From NCBI GenBank assembly GCA_041913905.1, contig JAYSEK010000029.1, positions 1 to 64,000 of the forward strand: a DNA stretch of 64,000 nt, in the 5' to 3' direction. The notes below the pieces were generated by a model, which had not been told where the DNA came from, searched no databases, and saw only the letters and a list, made by a program, of their open reading frames with translations. Position numbers and translations under genes: made by a program. The stretch's first letter is position 1. The number at the start of each line of letters is the position of its first letter. This DNA comes from Roseateles_B sp041913905. Its GTDB lineage: Bacteria; Pseudomonadota; Gammaproteobacteria; Burkholderiales; Burkholderiaceae_C. This document shows positions 1-13,763 of this stretch, in pieces.

Positions 1-21
1 ACGGGACTTGCACCCGTAGGA

Positions 22-42
22 GTGCGCCCATGCTGGGCGCAC
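22..42. repeat. perfect 8-bp stem hairpin
   Basis: GTGCGCCC (22-29) and GGGCGCAC (35-42) form a perfect inverted repeat around a 5-base loop. A second small inverted repeat, ACGGG/CCCGT, lies at 1-17. The two lie just beyond the terminator of the peptidase gene and may belong to a REP-like element cut by the left edge. No gene is visible here. Confidence 0.5.
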
Positions 43-45
43 CAT

Positions 46-70
46 GAAAAAGGCGACCCGCGGGTCGCCT
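46..70 (-). terminator. rho-independent terminator of the S9 peptidase gene
   Basis: Positions 51-70 are a perfect 20-base palindrome, AGGCGACCCGCGGGTCGCCT. Read on the minus strand it is followed by a run of five T (complement of 47-51). It begins 20 bases after the stop codon of the minus-strand peptidase gene, as expected for an intrinsic terminator. Confidence 0.8.
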
Positions 71-89
71 GTCTTCTTGCCGGTGCCGC

Positions 90-2798
90 TTACTGCGCGC
101 GGCCCAGGTGCTGCAGCCAGAAGGCTTCGTACTTGCGATGCCAGCCGGCGGTCTTCACCACGCCGCCCATGCCGTGCTCGCCGTCCGGGTCAAGGAAGAG
201 CTCGACCAGCGACTCCTTGCCCGAGTCCAGCAGCGCGCGGTAGACGTTGACCGTGTCCTGGTAGAGCACATTCGGATCCATCATGCCGTGCACCAGCATC
301 AGCGGCTTGCGCAGGCCACGGGCCAGCGGCAGCAGCGAGTACTTGCGCAGCACGGGCTTGCTGCGGTCCACCTTGCCGATGGTGCGTCCGCTGTACCAGC
401 TGTTGTAGTTCTCCCATTCGGTAGGGCCGGCGCCGGCGATGCCCGCGGCGAAGACGTCAGGCTGCGTGTACATCGTGTACTGGGTCTGGAAGCCGCCGAA
501 GCTCCAGCCGTTCAGGCCGATGCGCCGGGCGTCCACGCCGAAGTTGGCCTTCATGTGGGCGACCAGGTCCAGCAGATCCTCGGCCTGCGGCAGGCCGACC
601 TGCTCCCAGTTGGCATCGGCAAAGCGGCGGCCATAGTTGGAGTGCCCGCGGGTGTCGATGGCCACGGTCACGTAGCCGTGCTTGGCGGCCATGTACATGC
701 CGAACAGATAGCCGGTGGGCTGGAAGCTGTCGGTCTCGATCGTGTGGCGGTCGTTCAAGGGCCCGCCGTAGACATAGACCACCGCCGGGCGCTGGTCGCT
801 GGCCTGCCAGCCCCGGGGCTTGAAGACGTAGGCGTTGAGCACGTCGCCATGGCGGTTCTTGAAGCTGAAGCGCTCGGGACGCAGCACGTGCACCGCATCG
901 AAGGCGGCATCGTAGCTTTGCGTCAGCACCTTGGGCGTCTGCGCCTCGCCCAGCCCCGGGAACAGCTTGAGCTCGGGGCGCTGCGACCAGTGGCCGGCAT
1001 TGGCGGCCAGCCAGCGGCCATCGTCCGAGACCGCGGCATTGCGGTGGTAGTCGGGCGACTGGCCCAGGGCCTGCATGCGACCGCTGGCCATGTCCACCCG
1101 CCACAGGTTCATCGCGGCCAGGTCACCCTTGTTGCTGACCACGAACATCTGCTGGCTGTCCGGCGTGAAGCCCAGCACCTTGTGGGCCTCGAACTCGCCC
1201 TCCACCAGGCGCTTCAGCTGCTTGCTGGCCAGGTGGTAGGCATAGGGCTGGCGCCAGTCGTGGTCGGCCAGGATCAGCACCAGGGTCTTGCCGTCAGGCG
1301 TGAACGCGGGCGTCATGACGTTGACCAGCTCATGGTGCACGTCGCCGCGGCGCTCCAGGATCATCTCGGGCTTGGCGTTTTCATCGGCCCGACCGAGATA
1401 GACGCGCAGCAGCTCCTTCTCGCGCTCGAAGGTGACGAAGGCGTAGTGGCTGCCATCGCGGGCCCAGGCCACGGGGCTCATCTCGAACCAGACGTCGCCG
1501 CCCTTGTGCGTGAACACGGGCTGCGGCTGGGCCGTCGGCGCGGCACCCTCGGCCGCGACCTTGCGGATGTACAGCGCCAGCGGCTGCTCCATGCGCTTGT
1601 CGTCCGAGACCTCGCGCTCGACCTTCTTGGCCGTGGCGAAGCGGGTGTTGTAGTCCATGATCTCGACCATGCGGCCAGGCTTGGGCGCGGGGCCCTTGCC
1701 GTCGGCCGCCGTCAGCGGCGCCTGGGCCAGCAGGGACATCCAGCGGCCGTTCTCGCTCATGCGCGTGTCGCTGATGCGGTACTTGCGCTCGGCGTCGTCG
1801 TCATGGATCAGCTCGCGGTTGAGCACCTGCACGCCGGCGGCGTTGAAGCGGCTGCGCAGCACGCGGGTCTCGTCCTGGTAGATGAAGCCCTGGTCGTCCG
1901 GCGTGTAGGCCACGATGCGCAGGTTGCGCTGCGTGCTCAGCAGCGGCTGCAGCTTGCCGTCCGCGGCCTGCCAGCGGTAGAGGCCGCCGCGGTACTGGAA
2001 GATCAGTTCGTCACGCTTGTTGGCCCAGGCGATCTGGCTGACGCCGGGGTAGAGATCGCCGGGCTTGAGCTTGTTCTTGGCTTCCTTCTTCTTCAGCTCG
2101 TCGCGCAGCTCCCAGAGTTCCTTCTCCTTGTCCTTCTCCTTGTCGGTGGACTTGGCGACGGCACCCGCGGCCGACGCCGCCGATGCTGCCGGCGCGGCGG
2201 CCTCAGCCACCGGCTTGCCGCTGCGCTTGGCGGCCAGGGCCTCGGCGGCCTTCTTCTCTGCTTCGGCCTCAGCCTTGTCGGCGGCCTTCTCGGCTTCGTC
2301 CCTGGCCTTCTTCTCGGCCAGCTCCTTCTTCAGCTTTTCCAGCGCCCGGGCTTCGAACTGGCCCAGGTCCACGTTCTCGCCGCGCAGGTAGGCCTGCTGC
2401 AGTTCCTCGCGTTGCTGGCGCTCGTTCCATTCCGTCTGGCGCTGCTGGGCCTTGCGGGCGAAGCGCGCCAGGTCCTCCGGGGCGTCGAAGGCGGCCATGG
2501 CCGCGGGCGAGGTCAGTCGCAGGGTCTTGCCGGTCTGCGTGTCATGAACGTAGAGATCGGTCCCCGGCTCGCCGAAGGGATTCCACAGATAGGCCAGGTA
2601 GCGGCCACTGTGGCTGAACTGCGGCTCACGCGCCGACTCGCCCTTGAACGGCTGGGCCCGGAACAGGCTTTCCAGACTCAGGGCAGGAGCGGCCACTTGC
2701 GGGGCGGCGGGGGCGGCCTGCGTCTGCAGGCTGGTGGCGGCGGCACCGAGCGCCAGCGCGATGGCGCAGGCGACCGAGGCGGGTTTCCAGGCTTTCAA
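90..2798 (-). CDS. secreted prolyl-oligopeptidase-family (S9) peptidase
   Basis: Serine peptidase of family S9, probably removing dipeptides or short peptides in the periplasm. The reading frame is open to 3005, but I chose a TTG start at 2798: it has GAGGAG 7 bases upstream and begins a clear signal peptide (KAWKPAS, then a hydrophobic Ala/Leu stretch ending LQTQA). An in-frame ATG at 2888 is the alternative. The product is 902 residues. The C-terminal hydrolase domain has GWSFGG (nucleophile Ser near residue 766), the acid in HGMMDPN (about 840) and the His in DGEHGMGG (about 873). The N-terminal WD40-like propeller is interrupted at about residues 100-246 by a long Lys/Glu/Ala-rich, probably coiled-coil, insertion, which is unusual for the family. 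It is a single gene with its own terminator. Substrate is unknown. Confidence 0.9.
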   Translation of the reverse strand: MKAWKPASVACAIALALGAAATSLQTQAAPAAPQVAAPALSLESLFRAQPFKGESAREPQFSHSGRYLAYLWNPFGEPGTDLYVHDTQTGKTLRLTSPAAMAAFDAPEDLARFARKAQQRQTEWNERQQREELQQAYLRGENVDLGQFEARALEKLKKELAEKKARDEAEKAADKAEAEAEKKAAEALAAKRSGKPVAEAAAPAASAASAAGAVAKSTDKEKDKEKELWELRDELKKKEAKNKLKPGDLYPGVSQIAWANKRDELIFQYRGGLYRWQAADGKLQPLLSTQRNLRIVAYTPDDQGFIYQDETRVLRSRFNAAGVQVLNRELIHDDDAERKYRISDTRMSENGRWMSLLAQAPLTAADGKGPAPKPGRMVEIMDYNTRFATAKKVEREVSDDKRMEQPLALYIRKVAAEGAAPTAQPQPVFTHKGGDVWFEMSPVAWARDGSHYAFVTFEREKELLRVYLGRADENAKPEMILERRGDVHHELVNVMTPAFTPDGKTLVLILADHDWRQPYAYHLASKQLKRLVEGEFEAHKVLGFTPDSQQMFVVSNKGDLAAMNLWRVDMASGRMQALGQSPDYHRNAAVSDDGRWLAANAGHWSQRPELKLFPGLGEAQTPKVLTQSYDAAFDAVHVLRPERFSFKNRHGDVLNAYVFKPRGWQASDQRPAVVYVYGGPLNDRHTIETDSFQPTGYLFGMYMAAKHGYVTVAIDTRGHSNYGRRFADANWEQVGLPQAEDLLDLVAHMKANFGVDARRIGLNGWSFGGFQTQYTMYTQPDVFAAGIAGAGPTEWENYNSWYSGRTIGKVDRSKPVLRKYSLLPLARGLRKPLMLVHGMMDPNVLYQDTVNVYRALLDSGKESLVELFLDPDGEHGMGGVVKTAGWHRKYEAFWLQHLGRAQ

Positions 2799-3058
2799 GG
2801 GCAATCTCCTCAACGACTCCGGCTTCTTTGGAGGCGCCGGGATTCTAGGAAGGCCGGCTGCGGTTGGGGCTGGGCCGATGCGGCTCATGCGCTGGACGGC
2901 GGAATCCGGCCCTCCAAGCACGGTGCGGGGGACCGTCAAAAGCCCGTGAATACGCAGAAATACGGGTTTTGTTCGAAAGCACGATGACAGGGCCTGCGCT
3001 ACCATCGGTCCACCGATGCGCGGAGCCGCCGCCCGCGCATGGCAACAAGGGGCCCACC
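2799..3058. promoter_or_regulatory. divergent intergenic region
   Basis: This 260-bp gap separates the minus-strand peptidase gene from a plus-strand small gene, so it should carry both promoters. The only clearly AT-richer patch is about 2943-2975. I could not assign -35/-10 boxes with confidence. Longer forms of either gene would read into this gap, but no better SD supports them. Confidence 0.35.
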
Positions 3059-3355
3059 GTGGCTGTCACGCTCCAGAAGATCATCGCTGCGTTCGGATTG
3101 CTCTGCGTGCTCTGGATGGCCGCGCACATGATGCTGGGTGCCCGCCAGCGCCACACCCTGGAGCGCTGGCCCCGCGCCACCTGGCGCTGGCTGCAGCGCT
3201 ACCTGCTGTGGCGCTTCAACACCCGCGAGCGCCGCCGCCTGGCCCGCGAGGAAGCACTCGGCGCCATCCAACGCGCCAAGCGCGCCGCCAATGACGACGG
3301 CCTCTGGGAAGGCAACGTCTACCGACCGAAGAAGTTCGAGCAGCCGAAGAAATAG
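3059..3355 (+). CDS. small single-pass membrane protein, unknown function
   Basis: A 98-residue protein I do not recognise. I chose the GTG at 3059 because AAGG lies about 8 bases upstream and the protein then starts right at a hydrophobic segment (residues about 5-26, LQKIIAAFGLLCVLWMAAHM). An ATG at 2984 in the same frame lacks an SD. The segment is followed by a very basic, Trp/Arg-rich cytoplasmic tail ending in RPKKFEQPKK. The stop is two bases before a duplicated REP-like element. Codon use matches the neighbours, so it looks like a real gene, probably a conserved inner-membrane protein. Confidence 0.6.
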   Translation: MAVTLQKIIAAFGLLCVLWMAAHMMLGARQRHTLERWPRATWRWLQRYLLWRFNTRERRRLAREEALGAIQRAKRAANDDGLWEGNVYRPKKFEQPKK

Positions 3356-3357
3356 TC

Positions 3358-3706
3358 CCCCCCTACCGGCTTCGCCGGCCCCCCAGGGGGCGCATCCGTA
3401 GGCCCGGCAAAGCCGGATCCTCGGATGCCGCGCGGGCGCGATGCGCTGTCGCGCGATCGCGATGGCATACCATGACGAGTCAGGCCTGCCATACAGGGTG
3501 AGCCGTGGAGTTCAGACTCCAGTCATAGGCCCGTGAGCCCCCCTACCGGCTTCGCCGGCCCCCCAGGGGGCGCATCCGTAGGCCCGGCAAAGCCGGATCC
3601 TCGGATGCCGCGCGGGCGCGATGCGCTGTCGCGCGATCGCGATGGCATACCCTGACGAGTCAGGCCTGCCATACAGGGTGAGCCGTGGAGTTCAGGCTCC
3701 CGTCAT
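3358..3706. repeat. 169-bp tandem direct duplication with REP-like hairpins
   Basis: Positions 3358-3526 and 3538-3706 are nearly identical (offset exactly 180 bp). I see three mismatches: 3472/3652, 3516/3696 and 3521/3701. Each copy has CCGGCTTCGCCGG, CCCCCAGGGGG and CCGGCAAAGCCGG, three adjacent hairpin elements typical of Burkholderiales REP-like DNA. The right copy includes the last codons and stop of the sirtuin gene (ATGACGGGAGCCTGA read on minus). The left copy carries an orphan duplicate of them (ATGACTGGAGTCTGA), so the duplication took the gene end with it. The hairpins may also end transcription from both sides. This block fills the only stretch over 300 bp here without a gene. 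Confidence 0.9.
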
Positions 3707-4520
3707 GAGCGCGTCGATGGCCCGCAGCCCCTCCAGTGCCCCGCAGGCCAGCCCCACATCCAGCCGCCCGGGCACCTGCCACTCGCGCGGGTTGATGCGC
3801 AGCAGCCGCCCCTTGAGCCGCTGCAGCACATGCTGGCTGAACATGCGCACCGATGGCACCGCCGTGCCTGCGCCCAGTTCGATCACCAGCGGCCGCCGCG
3901 CCGCGACCAGGCGCGGGGCGACGTGCTGAGCCTGGGCGCGCTCGCGCGAGTTCACCCAGGCGTCGTCACCAAACATCAGCACATTGGGCCGCGCCAGCGC
4001 ACCGCAGTGCGGGCACAAGGGCCAGGCGTTGCGCAGCTCGCAGCGTGCCTCGTCGACATCGGGCTCGAAGGCGTCGGCAGGCCAGACGTCGTCGCAGCAA
4101 GGCCGGCTGCATTGCAGATGTCGCAGCGAGCCATGGCATTCCCAGACCAGCGATTCGTCGACACCCGAGCGCTGGAACTGGCCGTCGACATTGCTGGTGT
4201 AGACCACGCCGCCGAGGTCCGCCCGCGCCATCCAGCGCTGCAGGAGGGCAAAGCCGGCATGCGGCACCGTGCGGCGGTACAGGGCCAGTCGATGGCCGTA
4301 GAAGCCCCAGGCCTGCCGCGGCGCCTCGGCAAAACGCGCGGGATTGGCCGCGGCATAGAAGTCGATGCCGCTGCGCGCCAGCGCTGGGTAGGCCTGCCAG
4401 AAGCCGTCGCGGCCGCGGAAATCGGGCAGGCCGGAGTCCACGCCCATGCCCGCGCCGGCTGCGATCACGATCAGATCGGCCTGATCGACCAGCTCGGCCG
4501 CGTGCTGCAGCAGCGCAGGC

Positions 4521-4528
<8 letters not shown>
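3692..4528 (-). CDS. SIR2-family NAD-dependent protein deacylase (sirtuin)
   Basis: Predicted cytoplasmic NAD-dependent protein-lysine deacylase of 278 residues. The NAD-binding signature GAGMGVDSG (25-33) with DFRG (36-39), SNVD (112-115), the catalytic-type His in CHGS (132) and GAGTAVPS (219-226) are in family order. C140, C144 or C145, C172 and C175 form a plausible zinc site. The frame is open to 4609, but that start lies deep inside uvrA. The GTG at 4528 overlaps the uvrA stop by 8 bases and leaves a normal-length sirtuin. No good SD is visible, consistent with coupling to uvrA translation. The NID motif is degenerate (SNVD), so the acyl preference or activity may differ from CobB. The 3' end lies in a duplicated repeat. 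Confidence 0.8.
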
Positions 4529-10163
<5,635 letters not shown>

Positions 10164-10637
10164 CGTGGCGGGTCTCTGGCTGGAGGAGGCGGTCATTCTA
10201 GGGAGCGTCGTGGCACGAATCTGTCAGCAGACCACATGGCCCTGTCGGCACATCGGACGGCTGCGCCCTTCCCTCGTCCTGCCAGCGTCCTGCCAGCGTC
10301 CTGCCAGCGTCCTGCCGGTGCCCGGCCCTCGCCCCGACTCGTCACATCGGGCGCCCGCCAAGGCCAAGGCTTGCGCCGTGTCAAGACCTGCCCCCGGCCG
10401 AAATGCGGCGGGAAAGCAAATGCGGGGAACAGGCATTGCGCTGACGCCGTTCCAGGTGCAACATCACGCCCCGAGCGAACCTCAAATCAAGAGCAAGGGT
10501 TAACCCAGGGTTTGTTCACCTGCTGGCGCGGGGATGTCCACCCCGCACCTCAGGGAGGTGCCAAGGCGCTGGGTAGCCACCGCAAGGCACATGGCACATG
10601 GCAACTGGATTTGGCCAACCAAGCAGGTGAACAGCTC
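10164..10637. promoter_or_regulatory. 474-bp divergent intergenic region
   Basis: The region between uvrA (minus) and a receiver-domain gene (plus). It holds an 11-bp tandem repeat (10276-10318), a 10-bp palindrome GGGTTAACCC (10497-10506) and a short direct repeat GCACATGGCACATG near 10588. The reading frame of the receiver gene stays open upstream through this region into uvrA, but its composition and lack of an SD argue against coding. No confident promoter boxes were found. Confidence 0.4.
10276..10318. repeat. 11-bp tandem repeat, about four units
   Basis: Three exact units of GTCCTGCCAGC are followed by a partial fourth (GTCCTGCCGGT). The array is upstream of both uvrA and the receiver gene. 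Such arrays can vary in copy number by slippage. No function is visible. Confidence 0.85.
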
Positions 10638-11084
10638 ATGATGACAATCAGCTCGAACCGTTTTTCCAGAGGCATCAACGTCGCAGCCGAGGCCACCCGC
10701 ACGCACGTGCTGCTGGTCGAGGACAACCCCATCAACCAGGTCGTCGCACTGGAGTTCCTGTCGCTGATGGGCCTGCGCGGCCGCCTGGCCAGCAACGGTC
10801 TGGAGGCCGTCGACGCCTGCATCCAGGCCGCCCCCGACCTGGTGCTGATGGACATCCAGATGCCCGGCATGGACGGCCTGGAATGCGCGCGCCGGCTGCG
10901 CCAGCTGCAGGCCCGCGCCGAGCTGCCCCATTTCCCCATCCTGGCCCTGACGGCCCACGCGCTGGAAAGCGACGTCAAGGCCAGCCTCGCCGCCGGCATG
11001 GACGAGCATCTCACCAAGCCCCTGGACTTCATGGCCCTGCGCGGCCGCCTGTACCACTGGCTGGGACACGAGGCCACGCAGTAA
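10638..11084 (+). CDS. stand-alone receiver (REC) domain protein
   Basis: A single-domain response regulator of 148 residues. After a 20-residue lead it has LLVEDN (acidic D29), the phospho-acceptor D72 in LMDIQMPGMDG, T105 in LALTAHA and K127 in TKPLD. There is no output domain, so it would act as a phosphorelay shuttle or by protein binding, as receivers detached from hybrid kinases do. The frame is open far upstream, but the ATG at 10638 has AGGTGA 7 bases ahead. A second ATG follows at 10641. No histidine kinase gene is adjacent. Two strong hairpins lie directly downstream. Confidence 0.85.
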   Translation: MMTISSNRFSRGINVAAEATRTHVLLVEDNPINQVVALEFLSLMGLRGRLASNGLEAVDACIQAAPDLVLMDIQMPGMDGLECARRLRQLQARAELPHFPILALTAHALESDVKASLAAGMDEHLTKPLDFMALRGRLYHWLGHEATQ

Positions 11085-11091
11085 GCCCGCC

Positions 11092-11138
11092 GGCAGCCGC
11101 CTCGGCTGCCCTTCGCCCCGCGAGGCGCCCCGCCTCGC
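11092..11138 (+). terminator. two consecutive strong hairpins, possible terminator
   Basis: The first hairpin pairs GGCAGCC (11092-11098) with GGCTGCC (11104-11110), extended by one G-C pair. The second is GCGAGGCG/CGCCTCGC (11120-11138) with a CCC loop. They lie in the gap after the receiver gene and just before the next SD. No T-run follows, so termination is inferred from position only. Confidence 0.45.
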
Positions 11139-11165
11139 CATAATGCGCGGCCAAGGAGTGTGGCC

Positions 11166-11810
11166 GTGATCGAAATCCCCAAACTGAGCAAGCCCGCGGG
11201 CGAGGACAAGGCGCCGCGCTGGTTCCATGTGGCCGTGGCCCTGAGCATGCTGCTGAGCGCCGGCGCCGCCCTGGTCTCCGCGCTCAAGACCAGCGCCACC
11301 ATGCAGGCCCTGGTGGACCAGAACGCACGCCTGGTCAAGGCGGGGTCCACGCCCATCCTGCAGCACTATTCCGGCAATATCAGCAAGGAAGGCGAACGCG
11401 TGCTGCGTGTCTGGGTCGAAAACGTCGGCACCGGACCAGCCCGCGTCGTTTGGTTCGACCTGCGCTTCAAAGGTCAGCCCATGGCCGACGTCAGCGACTT
11501 GCCACGCATGGCTGCTGCAGCCGCCAGCCAGCCCATGGCCAACGGTGACAGCTTTCCCTTCGTCAGAAGCACCATTGCCGGCCATGTGCTGGCTGCCGGC
11601 CATGAGCGCCGCGTGTTCGAGTCCCGCTGGAAAGACATGAAGGAACCCGCCAGCCAGGGTGCTTATGAGCTGGTGGACCAGCAGCTGCGAAGCGTGAGTG
11701 CCGAGGCCTGCTACTGCTCCGTGTTCGACGAATGCTGGCAGACCGATTTCGGCCCCACCCTGCCCAAGCCGGTGGCCAGCTGCGAGCGCGCCAGGCCTGG
11801 CAAGGGCTGA
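11166..11810 (+). CDS. membrane-anchored protein, unknown function
   Basis: A 214-residue protein of unknown function. I chose the GTG at 11166 because AAGGAG (11153-11158) is at ideal spacing. A GTG at 11160 is too close to it. One membrane segment at about residues 22-44 (FHVAVALSMLLSAGAALVSAL) follows a short cytoplasmic N-terminus. The rest is predicted periplasmic and begins with a coil-like stretch. It includes a phrase VENVGTGPARVVWFDL, resembling conserved unknowns in which a beta-sandwich follows one helix. Two closely spaced Cys near the end (EACYCSVFDECW) could form disulfides. It converges on the hydrolase gene, 4 bases away. Confidence 0.65.
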   Translation: MIEIPKLSKPAGEDKAPRWFHVAVALSMLLSAGAALVSALKTSATMQALVDQNARLVKAGSTPILQHYSGNISKEGERVLRVWVENVGTGPARVVWFDLRFKGQPMADVSDLPRMAAAAASQPMANGDSFPFVRSTIAGHVLAAGHERRVFESRWKDMKEPASQGAYELVDQQLRSVSAEACYCSVFDECWQTDFGPTLPKPVASCERARPGKG

Positions 11811-11814
11811 GCCC

Positions 11815-12669
11815 TCAAGCGCCCTCCAGAAAGCGCCGCACCAGTTCCAGCTGCGCCGGCACGTTGAGCGCGGGCGCATGGCCGCAGCCGGGAATGGTGG
11901 CCACCGCTGCGCAGGGGCCGCGCACCCGCATGGCTTCGGCGGTTTCCACCAGCAGCAGGTCCGAGTCCTCGCCGCGCAGGCACAGCACGGGCAGGCTGAG
12001 GCTGTCCCACTCGGCCCAGCGCTCGTAGTCGTCGGGCCGGGTGATGAACTGGCGGACCATGGCCGGGTCGTAGTGCGGCGTCACGCGGCCGTCGGGCAGG
12101 CGGCGCATGGACGTTTCCGTCAGATGGCGCCACTGGGCGTCGCTGAGCCAGCCATAGGGCTTGTAGACCTGGCGGAAGTACTGCTCCAGCTCGCTCAGCG
12201 TGTCGAAGGCCTGCGGGTTGCCCGCGTAGGCGCGGATGCGCGCGATGGCAGGCGCCGCCAGCGAAGGGCCGTTGTCGTTGAGCACCAGGCGTTCGATGCG
12301 CCCCCGCAGCGTGGTGGCCGCCGCGACGGTGCCGATGGCGCCGCCCATGGACGTGCCCACCCAATGAAAACGCTCCAGCTGCAGCTGGTCCACCAGCTCG
12401 GTGGCCAGGCGCACGTAGAAGTCCAGGCAGTACTCACGGTCGGGGTCCGGACTCCATTGCGAGAGGCCGCGGCCCAGCGTGTCCGGGCAGATCACGCGAT
12501 AGCGCTCGCCGAGGTAGGCGGCCAGCGGATCCATGTCCCGCCCCGTGCGCGCCAGGCCGTGCCAGGCGATCACCACGGGCCCGTCCGCCGGGCCCCAGTC
12601 GATGTAGTGGATCTCGCGGCCCGCGCAGCGCAGGTAATGGGACGTGAAGCCCGCGGAGGTGACGCTCAT
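11815..12669 (-). CDS. alpha/beta hydrolase at the end of the Liv-type operon
   Basis: A 284-residue alpha/beta-hydrolase. It has AWHGLARTG (oxyanion side, about 35-43), the nucleophile S107 in VGTSMGG, an acid in LRGEDSD (about 237) and a His in GCGHAP (about 268). No signal peptide is visible, so it is cytoplasmic. The ATG at 12669 overlaps the stop of the upstream permease gene (ATGA), so the two are translationally coupled. Being last in a Liv-type import operon suggests it acts on the imported compound, for example an ester, amide or lactone, but the substrate cannot be read from sequence. Confidence 0.85.
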   Translation of the reverse strand: MSVTSAGFTSHYLRCAGREIHYIDWGPADGPVVIAWHGLARTGRDMDPLAAYLGERYRVICPDTLGRGLSQWSPDPDREYCLDFYVRLATELVDQLQLERFHWVGTSMGGAIGTVAAATTLRGRIERLVLNDNGPSLAAPAIARIRAYAGNPQAFDTLSELEQYFRQVYKPYGWLSDAQWRHLTETSMRRLPDGRVTPHYDPAMVRQFITRPDDYERWAEWDSLSLPVLCLRGEDSDLLLVETAEAMRVRGPCAAVATIPGCGHAPALNVPAQLELVRRFLEGA

Positions 12670-13763
12670 GCCTGCTCCTTGCTCGATGCCTTCAGCGCCC
12701 GCCGTGCCGAGCGCAGCCGCAAACCGCCGACGATGCCCGCCGGGAAGTGATAGACCGCGAGCACAAAGAGCAGGCCCAGCCACAGCAGCCAGCGATCCGG
12801 CGAAATCAGCGCGGCCAGCACCGGCACGCCCTCCACCGCGGCGGCGCCCAGGCGCATCAGGTCCTGCAGATAGGCCTGGGCCCCCATGAAGAGCACGCTG
12901 CCCACCACCGCGCCGTAGATGCTGCCCATGCCGCCGATCACGCAGATCAGCAGCACGTCCAGCATCAGCTCCAGCGAGAGCGAGGTGTCCGGCCCGTTGT
13001 AGCGCAGCCAGAGCGCCAACATGGCGCCGGCCAACGTGGCGAACAGCGCGGCCAGCACATTGGCCCAGGTGCGGTAGACGACGGTGCGGTAGCCGATGGC
13101 CTCGGCCCGGAAGTCGTTCTCGCGGATGGCCTGCAGCACGCGGCCGAAGGGCGAGTTGACGATGCGCAGCATCAGCAGGGTCAGTGCAATGGCGCTGGCG
13201 CACAGCAGATAGTAGGCGGCAAAGCGCCCGTCGATGCTGGCGCCCAGGAAGGGCTCGTCCAGGAACTCCGTGCCCGGCCGCAGCAGCTCGGGCACCTGGA
13301 AGCTCAGCCCGTCCTCGCCACCGGTGAACTCGGACAGCTGCGAAGCCAGGCCCAGGAAGGCCGAGGCCACGGCCAGCGTGATCATCGCGAAGAACAGCGC
13401 CTTGACCCGCAACGAAAAGAGACCGACCAGCAGCGACAGCAGCAGGCTCACGCCGAGAGCCACCCCGACGCCCACCGCCAGCGAGGCCCAGCTCGGGCCC
13501 ATCTGGGCGCTTGCAATGGCCACGCCATAAGCCCCGATGCCGAAGAACAGGGTGTGGGCGAAGCTCACGATGCCCGTGTAGCCCAGAAGCAGGTCGTAGC
13601 TGGCCACAAGCACGATGAACACGAGGATCTTGGCCGCCACGTTCAGCGCCTTGATGCCGGGAAAGAGGAAGGGCGTCAGCAGCAGGCCGAGCACGCAGGC
13701 CGCCAGCAGCAGGGCCAGCAGCCGGCTGCGCGGCAGGTCATGGGAGAGCAGTGCGCGCAGCAT
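12666..13763 (-). CDS. livM: Liv-type ABC transporter permease (LivM-like)
   Basis: Inner-membrane permease of a branched-chain-amino-acid-type (HAAT) ABC importer, 365 residues with about 8-10 hydrophobic segments. Family landmarks include DLLLGYTGIVSFAHTLFFGIGAYG near the N-terminus and GGMGSIYGAVVGS near the C-terminus, with the LivM-type EAIGY loop before it. The frame continues upstream inside livH, but the ATG at 13763 shares its A with the livH stop (TGATG), giving the normal length. It pairs with the LivH-like permease. The real substrate may be an amide, urea, aromatic acid or amino acid. Confidence 0.9.
   Translation of the reverse strand: MLRALLSHDLPRSRLLALLLAACVLGLLLTPFLFPGIKALNVAAKILVFIVLVASYDLLLGYTGIVSFAHTLFFGIGAYGVAIASAQMGPSWASLAVGVGVALGVSLLLSLLVGLFSLRVKALFFAMITLAVASAFLGLASQLSEFTGGEDGLSFQVPELLRPGTEFLDEPFLGASIDGRFAAYYLLCASAIALTLLMLRIVNSPFGRVLQAIRENDFRAEAIGYRTVVYRTWANVLAALFATLAGAMLALWLRYNGPDTSLSLELMLDVLLICVIGGMGSIYGAVVGSVLFMGAQAYLQDLMRLGAAAVEGVPVLAALISPDRWLLWLGLLFVLAVYHFPAGIVGGLRLRSARRALKASSKEQA

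Noticed and set aside
1..43. Possible 3' end of a tRNA (stem-loop and a terminal CCA-like sequence)
   Set aside because: The 7-base loop ACTTGCA does not match the T-loop consensus, and the rest lies outside the window. Only inverted repeats are reported.
108..2987. 959-residue plus-strand open frame opposite the S9 peptidase gene
   Set aside because: A shadow frame from high GC. The composition lacks sensible domain motifs, while the minus strand encodes a complete catalytic triad.
10276..10318. Iteron-like plasmid origin
   Set aside because: Only four short GC-rich units, no rep gene or AT-rich DNA unwinding element nearby.
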